Below, piece by piece: positions 1 through 5,199 of a stretch of DNA of 7,669 nucleotides. Under the pieces are notes generated by a model. It had not been told where the DNA came from. It saw nothing but the letters and a program-made list of their open reading frames with translations, and did not search any database. The position numbers and the translations under genes are program-made. Within the stretch, counting starts at the first letter, position 1, and every line of letters begins with the position of its first letter. This stretch comes from Actinomycetota bacterium (GTDB taxonomy: Bacteria > Actinomycetota > Humimicrobiia > Humimicrobiales > Humimicrobiaceae). The DNA is taken from the NCBI GenBank assembly GCA_016870675.1, contig VGAU01000078.1, positions 1-7,669 of the forward strand, read 5' to 3'.

Positions 1-303
1 AGCTTCGGGTCGCTTATCACTGTATTCCATACGCCAGATATTTACACTTGCCATTTTACCTAAATGCTGCCATCCAAATTGCTCATATGTTGAAACATAA
101 TCCTTATTTGCTATTGCACGCAAATCATATACATAACGATACTTCTTAGGCATACCCTTTGTAAATATCATAATCATTGAACTTCCTTGCCTTACCCTCT
201 CGATATGCCAGCCATCTGCTGCCATTTTCTCAAGCCAGTTTTCAAAATCTGCTGGAATAACTCTTTTAAAAAACGGAAAAAATACAATTCTTTTTGTTTT
301 CAT
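1..303 (-). CDS. DUF2812 domain protein, 3' end cut by the window edge
   Basis: The reading frame opens with ATG at 303-301 and stays open to base 1, so the first 101 residues are visible and the C-terminus is missing. The N-terminus (KRIVFFPFFKR, then FENWLEKMAADGWHIERV, an aromatic stretch ending YRYVYDLR, and YEQFGWQHLG followed by NIWR) follows the pattern of DUF2812 proteins. These are usually encoded directly beside a PadR regulator and often continue into membrane helices. A good ribosome site (GGAGG) lies 7 bases before the ATG. The ATG overlaps the TGA of the upstream padR-type gene (ATGA), so the two are probably translationally coupled and the regulator probably controls this gene. 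The molecular function of DUF2812 is not established. I am sure of the frame and fairly sure of the family. Confidence 0.85.
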   Translation of the reverse strand, partial: MKTKRIVFFPFFKRVIPADFENWLEKMAADGWHIERVRQGSSMIMIFTKGMPKKYRYVYDLRAIANKDYVSTYEQFGWQHLGKMASVNIWRMEYSDKRPEA

Positions 304-629
304 TTTAATTCCTCCAATAGCGGTTTTGCGCTACTACAAAGTTCAGCAAGTCTTTTAGCTTCTACTTTTAATATTTTTTCACCAATTTCTGTTGTAATAT
401 AGGTTTTTTTGCGATCATCTTCAGAGAATGTTTTTATTAATCCATCTTTTTTAAGCCTTAATAGGCTGTTATATATAGTTCCTGCTCCAAGAATAATCCT
501 GCCTTTTGTTAACTCTTTAACGTGTAGCATAATTCCATACCCATGATGCTCATGCTGTAATGATAATAAAATAAAAAACATTGTTTCTGTCATAGGTATG
601 TACTTTTTAATCATCTTTTTTTCGTTCAA
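300..629 (-). CDS. PadR-family transcriptional regulator
   Basis: This 109-residue protein has the size and pattern of a short PadR repressor, a winged-helix dimer that binds promoter DNA. Residues 13-34 (TETMFFILLSL then HHGYGIM) match the PadR helix 1-2 segment. Residues 48-65 (LGAGTIYNSLLRLKKDGLI) are the recognition helix and turn. RKKTYITTEIGEKIL (73-87) is the wing followed by the usual Y-x-I-T-x-x-G motif. The C-terminal helix, about 88-109, would be the dimerisation helix. The start is TTG at 629-627, chosen because GGGAG sits 7 bases upstream; the in-frame ATG at 614-612 has no ribosome site. The gene overlaps the following DUF2812 gene by four bases. A promoter with a palindrome over its -10 box lies just upstream, which suggests autorepression. 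The effector is unknown. Confidence 0.93.
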   Translation of the reverse strand: MNEKKMIKKYIPMTETMFFILLSLQHEHHGYGIMLHVKELTKGRIILGAGTIYNSLLRLKKDGLIKTFSEDDRKKTYITTEIGEKILKVEAKRLAELCSSAKPLLEELK

Positions 630-648
630 GCTAACACTCCCGCATTCA

Positions 649-667
649 TATATTTAACTTAAATATA
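649..667. promoter_or_regulatory. 19-bp palindrome, candidate PadR operator
   Basis: TATATTTAACTTAAATATA is a perfect inverted repeat: two 9-base arms around a single central C. It covers the -10 box of the promoter that reads toward the padR-type gene and lies 20 bases before its TTG start. A dimeric PadR protein bound here would block its own transcription. A second, shorter perfect palindrome (AAATATATTT, 676-685) sits between the -35 and -10 boxes. The sequence is very AT-rich, so some symmetry is expected by chance; the position is what makes it credible. Confidence 0.5.
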
Positions 668-691
668 ATATGATTAAATATATTTTGTCAA
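662..691 (-). promoter_or_regulatory. Sigma-A-type promoter of the padR/DUF2812 operon
   Basis: On the minus strand there is a consensus -35 TTGACA (691-686), an 18-base spacer, and a -10 TATATT (667-662). The start codon of the padR-type gene follows about 33 bases after the -10 box, leaving room for its ribosome site. Confidence 0.65.
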
Positions 692-1051
692 GATATATTA
701 TTTTCTAATCCTTATTTTTTTAATTTTTATTTGAAGCTTTAAGAATTTGGCCTGAAAATTATTTTATGATTATTTATATGCACATTGTCCAGCTTATTTA
801 TAAGTTAAAAATTACACAGAAAAAAATGAATGGAGCTGGAGCTATACAAGAAATATCCTATCAATACCTTCCATTAGCTTCGAAATAGGAACTCTATCGC
901 ACTTAAAATTAGCCAGTTTAACAAAATCGGAATTATATCACAAAAAATATATCTTCAAGTCATTCTATTAGAATAAAAACAACAAATCATTTATAAGGAA
1001 ATGTTCTATATATTATCATTTTCCATATTGACTCTGCTTACCTTTTTGATT
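692..1051. other. Intergenic region without a confident gene
   Basis: This 360-base stretch lies between the end of the anti-sigma gene and the promoter of the padR-type gene. It contains a 26-base sequence (923-948) repeated at 4691-4716. On the minus strand, 937-842 is an open stretch of 31 codons (YNSDFVKLANF, later RVPISKLMEGIDRIF) that reads like protein but has stop codons at both ends and no start signal, so it is at most a gene relic. I see no clear terminator for the anti-sigma operon. Confidence 0.5.
923..948. repeat. 26-bp dispersed repeat, copy A
   Basis: Bases 923-948 match 4691-4716 at 24 of 26 positions in the same orientation. The flanks are only loosely similar (both preceded by CACT and an A/T stretch). 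On the minus strand both read Y-N-S-D-F in one frame, so this may be the conserved part of a decayed coding repeat. Confidence 0.55.
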
Positions 1052-1891
1052 TTATTCACCGGCATTTGAAGAATTGTTATTTCCTGCCTCACTGTTATTA
1101 TTGTTTCCCGAATTATCTTGTTCAAAGCCTTGCGTACCTGTATTAGAATTAGCAGTATCCTGAACATCTTCTAAGGTCTGGTCGGAGAAATCATTTGTAT
1201 TTTTTTTCTGCATTCCGTATCTTTTCTTAAAACCTTCTTTTACTGCACTTATTCTGATTTGCATTTGCATATTGTAGTTTGCATCAAGATAATTTCTGTT
1301 TCTGCAGCTTTCATAGGTATCATCTATATCTGTAACCAGCTTTTCTAAAGCCATTGTATCTGCAAAATCGTCCTGGTTAAGAATTACATCGGCCTCGCTT
1401 AGTCTTGAGTTAAGCATTTTTAGGTAGATAGTATTCTCATACTTATAAGGAGTAAGAGCAACCTGGATATTCTCTGATGTCCTTTTTACCGTGTACAACA
1501 ATTCTCCGGGGACTGAGTCGCTGGAAGCATAAATTGTACCTGTAAAAGAAAAACTTATAAAAATAAAAACACCGAGAAAAATAACAAGTGGTTTTAGATA
1601 AGCCGGGCGAAGTCTTATGAAAAACATATCCTTTTTAAAGTCTTTTTTTTGGCCTTCAATATTTTCAATCCTTACCCGCAAGTAAATGTCTTTAAGAGAT
1701 TTTTCTTCAAAATCATCATTTGCACGAATATTTTTTAAGTTCTTGAAGCCTTCTATAATTTTCGCATATTGCCTTAAAATCTCCTGATTATCAGAAAATT
1801 GAAAAAGACATGTTTTTATATCCATATCTTTATCCATAAGATTAAGAAATTTCTTTAATACCTTTTTATTTATATTTTTATCTTTATTCAC
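1052..1891 (-). CDS. Membrane anti-sigma factor candidate with DUF5667 domain
   Basis: This 279-residue, single-span membrane protein is encoded directly after an ECF sigma factor. Residues 1-98 are charged and cytoplasmic. Residues 101-121 (PLVIFLGVFIFISF, ending GTIYA) form one membrane helix. The segment just outside, SSDSVPGELLYTVKRTSENI (about 123-142), is the hallmark of DUF5667, which extends to about residue 225. Residues 230-279 are a low-complexity Asn/Ser/Gly/Glu tail. The N-terminal part lacks the HxxxCxxC zinc motif of ZAS-type anti-sigma factors and has only one Cys (C28). It probably holds the sigma factor at the membrane until an extracellular signal arrives; this is inferred from gene order and topology. 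The start is GTG at 1891-1889, overlapping the sigma TGA (GTGA), with GGAG 11 bases upstream. Confidence 0.82.
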   Translation of the reverse strand: MNKDKNINKKVLKKFLNLMDKDMDIKTCLFQFSDNQEILRQYAKIIEGFKNLKNIRANDDFEEKSLKDIYLRVRIENIEGQKKDFKKDMFFIRLRPAYLKPLVIFLGVFIFISFSFTGTIYASSDSVPGELLYTVKRTSENIQVALTPYKYENTIYLKMLNSRLSEADVILNQDDFADTMALEKLVTDIDDTYESCRNRNYLDANYNMQMQIRISAVKEGFKKRYGMQKKNTNDFSDQTLEDVQDTANSNTGTQGFEQDNSGNNNNSEAGNNNSSNAGE

Positions 1892-2493
1892 TTGTTAAGC
1901 AGCTCCTTCAATCTTGAAATAGCCCTGAATTTTATTGCCCTGACTGCAAGTTCGTTTTTATTTATTATTAAACCTATGGATTTATAATCCAGTCCTTCTA
2001 CAAATCTGAGTATTATAACCTGCTTTTGTATATCAGGCAGGCTCCCCAGTCCCTTTAAAAGATCCTGGTTTGTAAATTCAGACTCAACTGATTCATCCAA
2101 GCGATTTTCTGCAGAATTATTTTCAATAAGGAATATGTCAGTTTTTTCAACATCTTCTGAACCATCAGATTGTTTGTCTTCCAGGTATTGTTCAAGGGAT
2201 TGGTTTTTCTTATGTTTTGCCTCTTTTCTGTAATAATCTATTATAAGGTTTCGTGCGATCTTATAGATCCAGGGCTTAAAGCTTGCCGAATTTAGATGCA
2301 CTTTTATTATATACCTGTAAACCTTATAAAAAACATCAACGGTTATGTCCTCTGCAGCCTGGTTATCGGAAATATTTAAAAGAACGAACCGGTATATTTT
2401 TTGAAAAAAATATCGGTATATTTTTTCGTAATATACATTATCTTTGGTTTTCTTATAGCTTTTTATGCAGTTGTTTAATTCTATATCATCCAT
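1888..2493 (-). CDS. ECF-type RNA polymerase sigma factor
   Basis: This 201-residue sigma-70-family protein has regions 2 and 4 only, as ECF sigma factors do. Region 2 spans about 22-92, with the core-binding and -10 recognition segment (ISDNQAAEDITVDVFYKVYRY, then FKPWIYKIARNLIIDYYRK). A long acidic linker, about 93-145, follows. Region 4, about 146-198, has the pattern LGSLPDIQKQVIILRFVEGL and then a helix-turn-helix (DYKSIGLIINKNELAVRAIKFRAISRLKELL) for -35 binding. The linker is longer than in a typical ECF factor. The gene overlaps the putative anti-sigma gene by four bases. No Shine-Dalgarno is visible before the ATG at 2493 (the upstream 20 bases are A/T plus one ACAAC), unlike other genes here. 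It follows the DUF4405 gene by 118 bases and may have its own promoter. Confidence 0.93.
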   Translation of the reverse strand: MDDIELNNCIKSYKKTKDNVYYEKIYRYFFQKIYRFVLLNISDNQAAEDITVDVFYKVYRYIIKVHLNSASFKPWIYKIARNLIIDYYRKEAKHKKNQSLEQYLEDKQSDGSEDVEKTDIFLIENNSAENRLDESVESEFTNQDLLKGLGSLPDIQKQVIILRFVEGLDYKSIGLIINKNELAVRAIKFRAISRLKELLNK

Positions 2494-2546
2494 AAATAAA
2501 AGTTGTAAAAATAAATAGATAACTCAATAAATAAACAGGTTTTATT

Positions 2547-2599
2547 ATCTCATAATTGATTGAGATGAGCAGCTGGCATTTTAGGTTCTATGCCAAGCT
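2547..2599. other. Two stem-loops between the DUF4405 and sigma genes
   Basis: One inverted repeat pairs ATCTCA (2547-2552) with TGAGAT (2561-2566). The other pairs AGCTGGCAT (2571-2579) with 2590-2599, giving nine pairs with one bulged A and a 10-base loop. Neither is followed by a T-run on the minus strand, so they are not standard intrinsic terminators. They could be a weak terminator, an mRNA processing site or sigma-gene leader structure. Confidence 0.35.
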
Positions 2600-2611
2600 A
2601 CAAGATAAAAT

Positions 2612-2986
2612 TTATATATTTTCACAACTTTCCTGCACCTTTTGAGTGTTTCTGTTTTCCCATGTATTTCTCAAATAACACCAGAGAGTATTCCAGTTTA
2701 GAACAAGATGAACAAGTATCAATATTATAAGCAAAATACCTGACCAGTCATGAACGAACCTGTACAGAGCCCTTGCACTTAAATCAGTAATGTTTGAAAT
2801 GTCAAAGCCTGCTGCGCCGTTATATTGTCGCCCTCCTCCAAGTACCAATCCAAAAAACATTGCAAAGCCTGTAAACATATTGACCAGAAATGCTGTAATC
2901 ATTGCAATATCTACGCCAAGCTTAATTTTAAATTTAATTCTTTTCATGTATTCCTGCACTTTCTTGTTATTTATTTTTTCCAACAT
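2612..2986 (-). CDS. DUF4405 membrane protein, probable b-type haem binder
   Basis: This 124-residue protein has two hydrophobic segments (about 23-50 and 82-98). The second is framed by RFVHDWSG (H79) and LVHLVLNW (H93), the R..H.......H..NW arrangement of DUF4405 and cytochrome b561-like helices. The two histidines are plausible haem ligands at the membrane. A Gly-rich loop (GGGRQYNG) joins the helices. The gene overlaps the end of the Cys-rich gene by 20 bases, so they are likely one transcript. The ATG at 2986 has no near ribosome site; the in-frame ATG at 2947 (residue 14) is preceded by AGGA at a short 4-base gap and is an alternative start. Its place between an exported Cys-rich protein and a sigma/anti-sigma pair suggests a redox role, which is inference. 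Confidence 0.78.
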   Translation of the reverse strand: MLEKINNKKVQEYMKRIKFKIKLGVDIAMITAFLVNMFTGFAMFFGLVLGGGRQYNGAAGFDISNITDLSARALYRFVHDWSGILLIILILVHLVLNWNTLWCYLRNTWENRNTQKVQESCENI

Positions 2987-3422
2987 TATTTTTTACATTA
3001 TTGCCTGAAGTGTTGCCTTTACCATTCTGTAAGCAATTTTCATTACAGTTTTGGTTTTCAGTGCTATTTCTGTAACAAAAATTATTCTGGTTCTGGTATC
3101 CGTTTTCATCATTATTATACCTGTAACAATTACTTTCCCTGTTGCAATACTGTTCTGTGCAGTCTTCATTGGCACAATCCTGGTTTGGACAATCCTCATT
3201 AGGGCAATTTAACTGATCGCACTCACCCTGCTGAAGACGATACTGTTTATTCTCATTTCCTGTAAAATTTGAATTTGCACAATCTGTTTCATATGATTTA
3301 CTTTTTGTTATGGCAACTTCATCTGCAGAATTAGGATTTTTCTGGTATGCATATATACCTCCTGCACCAGCAGTTAGCACAACAGCGCCTATAATAATCC
3401 CAAGTATTATTTTTTTTAACAT
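2967..3422 (-). CDS. Exported or membrane-anchored Cys/Asn-rich protein, unknown function
   Basis: I do not recognise a family. The 151-residue product has a lysine-plus-hydrophobic N-terminus (MLKKIILGIIIGAVVLTAGA, then GGIYAYQ), a signal peptide or anchor with a possible cut after A25. The mature part is very rich in Asn, Gln, Glu and Cys: 11 cysteines at 48, 68, 73, 78, 83, 88, 93, 99, 116, 126 and 130. Six of them recur every five residues (CPNED, CPNQD, CANED and similar). Even cysteine spacing with acidic residues suggests metal binding, disulfides or redox chemistry outside the membrane. The start is the ATG at 3422, because AAGGA lies 6 bases upstream; the ATG at 3437 has no ribosome site and would add MKGKD. 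It is the first gene of the DUF4405-sigma-anti-sigma series. Confidence 0.75.
   Translation of the reverse strand: MLKKIILGIIIGAVVLTAGAGGIYAYQKNPNSADEVAITKSKSYETDCANSNFTGNENKQYRLQQGECDQLNCPNEDCPNQDCANEDCTEQYCNRESNCYRYNNDENGYQNQNNFCYRNSTENQNCNENCLQNGKGNTSGNNVKNNVGKNK
3132..3221 (-). repeat. 15-bp-period coding repeat (Cys pentapeptides)
   Basis: Six consecutive five-codon units, each starting with a Cys codon, run through residues 68-97 of the Cys-rich protein. The middle units (CPNED, CPNQD, CANED) are near copies of one another; the outer ones are diverged. This is an in-frame tandem array that could expand or contract by slippage without breaking the gene. Confidence 0.7.
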
Positions 3423-3610
3423 ATCTTTTCCTTTCATTTTTTAATTATTTATTCATATAAACGATGATTTTTTCCAAAACGTTATAAATTTTAAAAAATA
3501 ATTATTTTTTCTCTAAAACATTATTTATAATACCAATACAGGAGATGTCTTTATAATTGAAGGAATAAAAAGAAAAGATAGACAAATTTAATGACTGTAA
3601 TAAACAATAA

Positions 3611-3720
3611 ATCGTGGGTAGCACAGTAGGGTAAATATTTTAAAAACTCAATTCCGGTATAAAAATAATCTTATCTGAGCATGCAATTCTGGTTCGAACT
3701 TCGTTCGCTATGGCCAGCCA
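3611..3720 (-). repeat. Three-copy intergenic repeat, copy 1
   Basis: This copy shares its left 25 bases (3611-3635) with 6950-6974 at 23 of 25 positions. Its right 81 bases match copy 3 at roughly 86 percent and copy 2 more weakly. On the minus strand it encodes WLAIANEVRT, then DKIIFIPELSF and a TAA at 3642-3640. Here an ATG at 3738 would give a 32-residue open frame, without a ribosome site. There are no terminal inverted repeats, so it does not look like a MITE. All three copies have the same orientation. Confidence 0.75.
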
Positions 3721-3792
3721 TTCCGGTATGTATGTCATTTAAAGCTTGCTTATTGCTGATTACAAATCAAAATAATATATCGTTTTTTCCTA

Positions 3793-3820
3793 TTGACAGC
3801 AGACTTAAATGTAATACAAT
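3793..3820 (+). promoter_or_regulatory. Promoter of the toxin-antitoxin operon
   Basis: A consensus -35 TTGACA (3793-3798) is followed by a 16-base spacer and TACAAT (3815-3820) as the -10 box. The antitoxin ATG lies 21 bases after the -10 box, with GGAGG at 3830-3834, so the leader would be short. Confidence 0.75.
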
Positions 3821-3829
3821 ATGTAATAC
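3810..3829 (+). promoter_or_regulatory. Tandem operator candidate for the RHH antitoxin
   Basis: TGTAATAC occurs twice (3810-3817 and 3822-3829), 12 bases apart, overlapping the -10 box and reaching the ribosome site. Ribbon-helix-helix proteins typically bind short repeats at close to one helical turn, so this fits autoregulation by the antitoxin or the toxin-antitoxin complex. Confidence 0.6.
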
Positions 3830-3841
3830 GGAGGTAACAAT

Positions 3842-4087
3842 ATGACAACTGTGAGATTAAACAATGAAATATTAAATAAGGTTACTACTTTAACTAAGAT
3901 TGAAAAAACAACAAAATCTGAAATAATTAAAAAAGCAATTATTGAATACTATGATATGCGCTCAAAAGATTTAATGCCGTTTAAACTTGGTGCAGATCTT
4001 TTTGGAAGATACGGCAGTAGCAATTCTTTATCCAGTAATTATAAAATAAAACTGAAGGAAAAACTTCGTGAAAAACACCCTCATTGA
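3842..4087 (+). CDS. Ribbon-helix-helix (CopG-like) antitoxin
   Basis: This 81-residue protein starts with a beta strand and two helices typical of ribbon-helix-helix DNA binders (MTTVRLNNEILNKVTTLTKI, then KTTKSEIIKKAIIEYYDM). The strand residues T-V-R-L would contact operator DNA as a dimer. The C-terminal part, about 45-81 (PFKLGADLFGRYGSS, then a basic helix ending KLREKHPH), is the probable toxin-binding segment that covers the PIN active site. The ATG follows GGAGG by 7 bases. The gene overlaps the toxin start by 20 bases, typical of a coupled type II pair. The consensus promoter and two TGTAATAC boxes upstream suggest autorepression. Family and role follow from the fold pattern and the toxin neighbour. 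Confidence 0.88.
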   Translation: MTTVRLNNEILNKVTTLTKIEKTTKSEIIKKAIIEYYDMRSKDLMPFKLGADLFGRYGSSNSLSSNYKIKLKEKLREKHPH

Positions 4088-4487
4088 TGCAGGGCCACTT
4101 TTAGCCTTATTTAATAAAAATGATAAATATCATGAAAAAATAAAAGAGTTCATTAAGAACTATAAAGGATTGCTTACAACCAGCTGGCCAGTCATAACAG
4201 AAGTATGCCACATGCTCGATTTTAATATAGGTGCACAAATAGATTTTTTAAAATGGATAAAACTTGGCGGATTAAAAGTTGAAGATATAGAAACAGAAGA
4301 AATAGATAAAATAATTGAGCTTTCAGAGAAGTACTCTGATATACCAATGGATTTAGCAGATGCAACACTTATTATCATATCTGAAAGATTAGGGATAAAA
4401 GAGATTATAACAATTGATTCAGATTATTATATTTATAGAACAACTGATAGAGAAATGCTTATAAATATATTCAACCTTAAAAAGTAA
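4068..4487 (+). CDS. PIN-domain toxin (VapC-like ribonuclease)
   Basis: This 139-residue protein spans the full length of a single PIN domain, a Mg2+-dependent RNase fold. The acidic active-site residues are in place: D7 in LIDAGPLLAL, E45 in VITEVCHML, D95/D98 in PMDLADATLI, and D117/D119 in ITIDSDYYIYR. The PMDLADA and D-x-D-(Y/F)-x-x-YR pattern is that of the COG2402-type PIN proteins. The start is GTG at 4068 with AAGGA 8 bases upstream; it overlaps the antitoxin gene in another frame. As a free protein it would cleave RNA and stop growth, and the antitoxin would hold it inactive. The RNA target cannot be deduced. All catalytic acids are present, so it looks intact. Confidence 0.92.
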   Translation: MKNTLIDAGPLLALFNKNDKYHEKIKEFIKNYKGLLTTSWPVITEVCHMLDFNIGAQIDFLKWIKLGGLKVEDIETEEIDKIIELSEKYSDIPMDLADATLIIISERLGIKEIITIDSDYYIYRTTDREMLINIFNLKK

Positions 4488-4504
4488 AATCTTTTATGAC
4501 ATAT

Positions 4505-4580
4505 TTAATTCAGGTATAAAAATAATCTTATCCGAGCTTGCAATTGCAGTTCTAACATCGTTCGCTATGCTCAGCCAACT
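4505..4580 (-). repeat. Three-copy intergenic repeat, copy 2
   Basis: This copy begins 17 bases after the toxin stop codon. It lacks the left 25-base segment of copies 1 and 3 but shares the rest, including ATCGTTCGCTATG and CAGCCAACT. On the minus strand the frame is open for 43 codons (4625-4494): it reads VPRNLVKSPSWL upstream, then IANDVRTAIASSDKIIFIPE, and ends three codons later than the others. It is therefore the copy with the longest readable coding stretch. Confidence 0.72.
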
Positions 4581-4690
4581 TGGGCTCTTCACCAAATTAC
4601 GGGGCACTCGCTCTAACAACAGGCTTTAACCAATAATTCCTAATATTCAACAAATAAGTACTGCATAACACTGAAATTTAACATACTTAT

Positions 4691-4716
4691 AAAATCAGAA
4701 TTATATCGCAAAAAAT
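4691..4716. repeat. 26-bp dispersed repeat, copy B
   Basis: Matches 923-948 at 24 of 26 positions, in the same orientation. It lies about 110 bases from copy 2 of the three-copy repeat and just upstream of the zinc-ribbon gene. On the minus strand one frame reads FLRYNSDF here, against FL, a stop, then YNSDF in the other copy. Confidence 0.55.
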
Positions 4717-4770
4717 TTATAATAAATCATAATTACATTTTTCTTATAAGTAAGGAGATGAGATCTTTAA

Positions 4771-4974
4771 ATGGAAGAAGAAAGTTTTGTAATGATTGGA
4801 GATAAACAGCTGAAGTGCTTTTTCTGCAGCGGATCGGAATTTAAAAAATTGAACACAAAGTTAAATGAAAAATGGGCTTCAAGCCTTGGTATAGAAATGT
4901 TCAGTCCTGAAGGTTTGGCATATATCTGCAGTAATTGTGGCTATAAACATGAATTTTTTAAATTAAACAAATAA
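4771..4974 (+). CDS. Small zinc-ribbon protein, unknown function
   Basis: This 67-residue protein has two CxxC knuckles: C16-F-F-C19 and C53-S-N-C56, the second followed by GY. They are separated by 33 residues, as in a one-zinc ribbon. The layout resembles a common family of short bacterial zinc-ribbon proteins with a final C-x-x-C-G-Y and an aromatic end. Their role is not established. Nothing shows a catalytic function; nucleic-acid or protein binding is the usual guess for such folds. An in-frame TAA directly precedes the ATG, so no longer form is possible. AAGGAG lies 13 bases before the ATG, which is long. A possible -10 (TATAAT, 4718-4723) lies upstream with no good -35. Confidence 0.8.
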   Translation: MEEESFVMIGDKQLKCFFCSGSEFKKLNTKLNEKWASSLGIEMFSPEGLAYICSNCGYKHEFFKLNK

Positions 4975-5017
4975 AAATCAACAAGCCTCAAACAGTTAAA
5001 TCAGATGTAGAATCCAG

Positions 5018-5140
5018 ATGAAAAGTAAAAGCATAGCTACTATGCTGGCAGTCTTTTTTTCCTTCTTGTCCTGGCTATATAGCTATGGGAAAAATAAAAT
5101 TAAATTTTGGATTATTCTTGCTTATACAAAAATTAAATAA
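5018..5140 (+). pseudogene. Remnant of a small membrane protein gene, C-terminus lost
   Basis: An open frame of 40 codons starts at ATG 5018 (MKSKSIATMLAVFFSFLSWL) and continues YSYGKNKIKFWIILAYTKIK. The pattern K-S-K-x-x-A-x-x-L-A-V-F, then W-L-Y-x-Y and K-F-W, is one I recall from small two-helix membrane proteins of bacteria and archaea, in which a second helix follows the KFW segment. Here the frame ends right after FWIILA, and the other frames downstream show no second helix. I therefore read it as a truncated relic, though a live short protein is possible. There is no clear ribosome site before the ATG. It lies between the zinc-ribbon gene and the ABC operon, in the same direction. Family recall is from memory only. 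Confidence 0.5.
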
Positions 5141-5199
5141 CTTGATAAAATCATATGTTAGAAATAAAACTGAAAACAGTTAAAATGTAAGGATAAAAT

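Larger units (their letters stand above)
3438..3841. other. Divergent intergenic region
   Basis: This gap of about 400 bases separates the minus-strand Cys-rich/sigma operon from the plus-strand toxin-antitoxin pair. It holds an 18-bp perfect AT palindrome (AAAAAATAATTATTTTTT, 3493-3510), copy 1 of the three-copy repeat (3611-3720), and the toxin-antitoxin promoter and operator (3793-3829). No convincing promoter was found for the minus-strand operon. A 23-codon stretch at 3516-3593 (TGDVFIIEGIKRKDRQI, plus strand) looks protein-like but has no start signal. Confidence 0.6.

Noticed and set aside
1001..1069. 22-codon ORF on the plus strand with a hydrophobic product (ATG 1001)
   Set aside because: The AAGG before it is only a few bases from the ATG, it runs into the end of the anti-sigma gene on the other strand, and AT-rich DNA gives such ORFs by chance.
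3420..3437. ATG at 3437 as the start of the Cys-rich protein
   Set aside because: It has no ribosome site, whereas the ATG at 3422 has AAGGA 6 bases upstream and begins a normal signal-type N-terminus.
3516..3593. Protein-like open stretch in the divergent gap (GDVFIIEGIKRKDRQI)
   Set aside because: It has only about 25 codons, a stop just upstream, no start codon with a ribosome site, and no family recognised.
3691..3703. GGTTCGAAC in repeat copy 1 resembles a tRNA T-loop; CGAAC/GTTCG can also pair
   Set aside because: The other copies read GTTCTAAC there, the hairpin is not kept, and no acceptor stem or anticodon arm can be drawn around it.
3611..3720. MITE with terminal inverted repeats
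   Set aside because: The two ends of copies 1 and 3 are not complementary and I found no flanking target duplications.
4758..4802. Alternative ATG at 4758 for the zinc-ribbon gene, closer to the AAGGAG
   Set aside because: It is in another frame and stops after about 15 codons; the CxxC frame can only start at 4771 or later.
5030..5060. Hairpin plus T-run as an intrinsic terminator after the zinc-ribbon gene
   Set aside because: Seven bases separate the stem from the T-run and both lie within a protein-like frame, so it is not a standard terminator.
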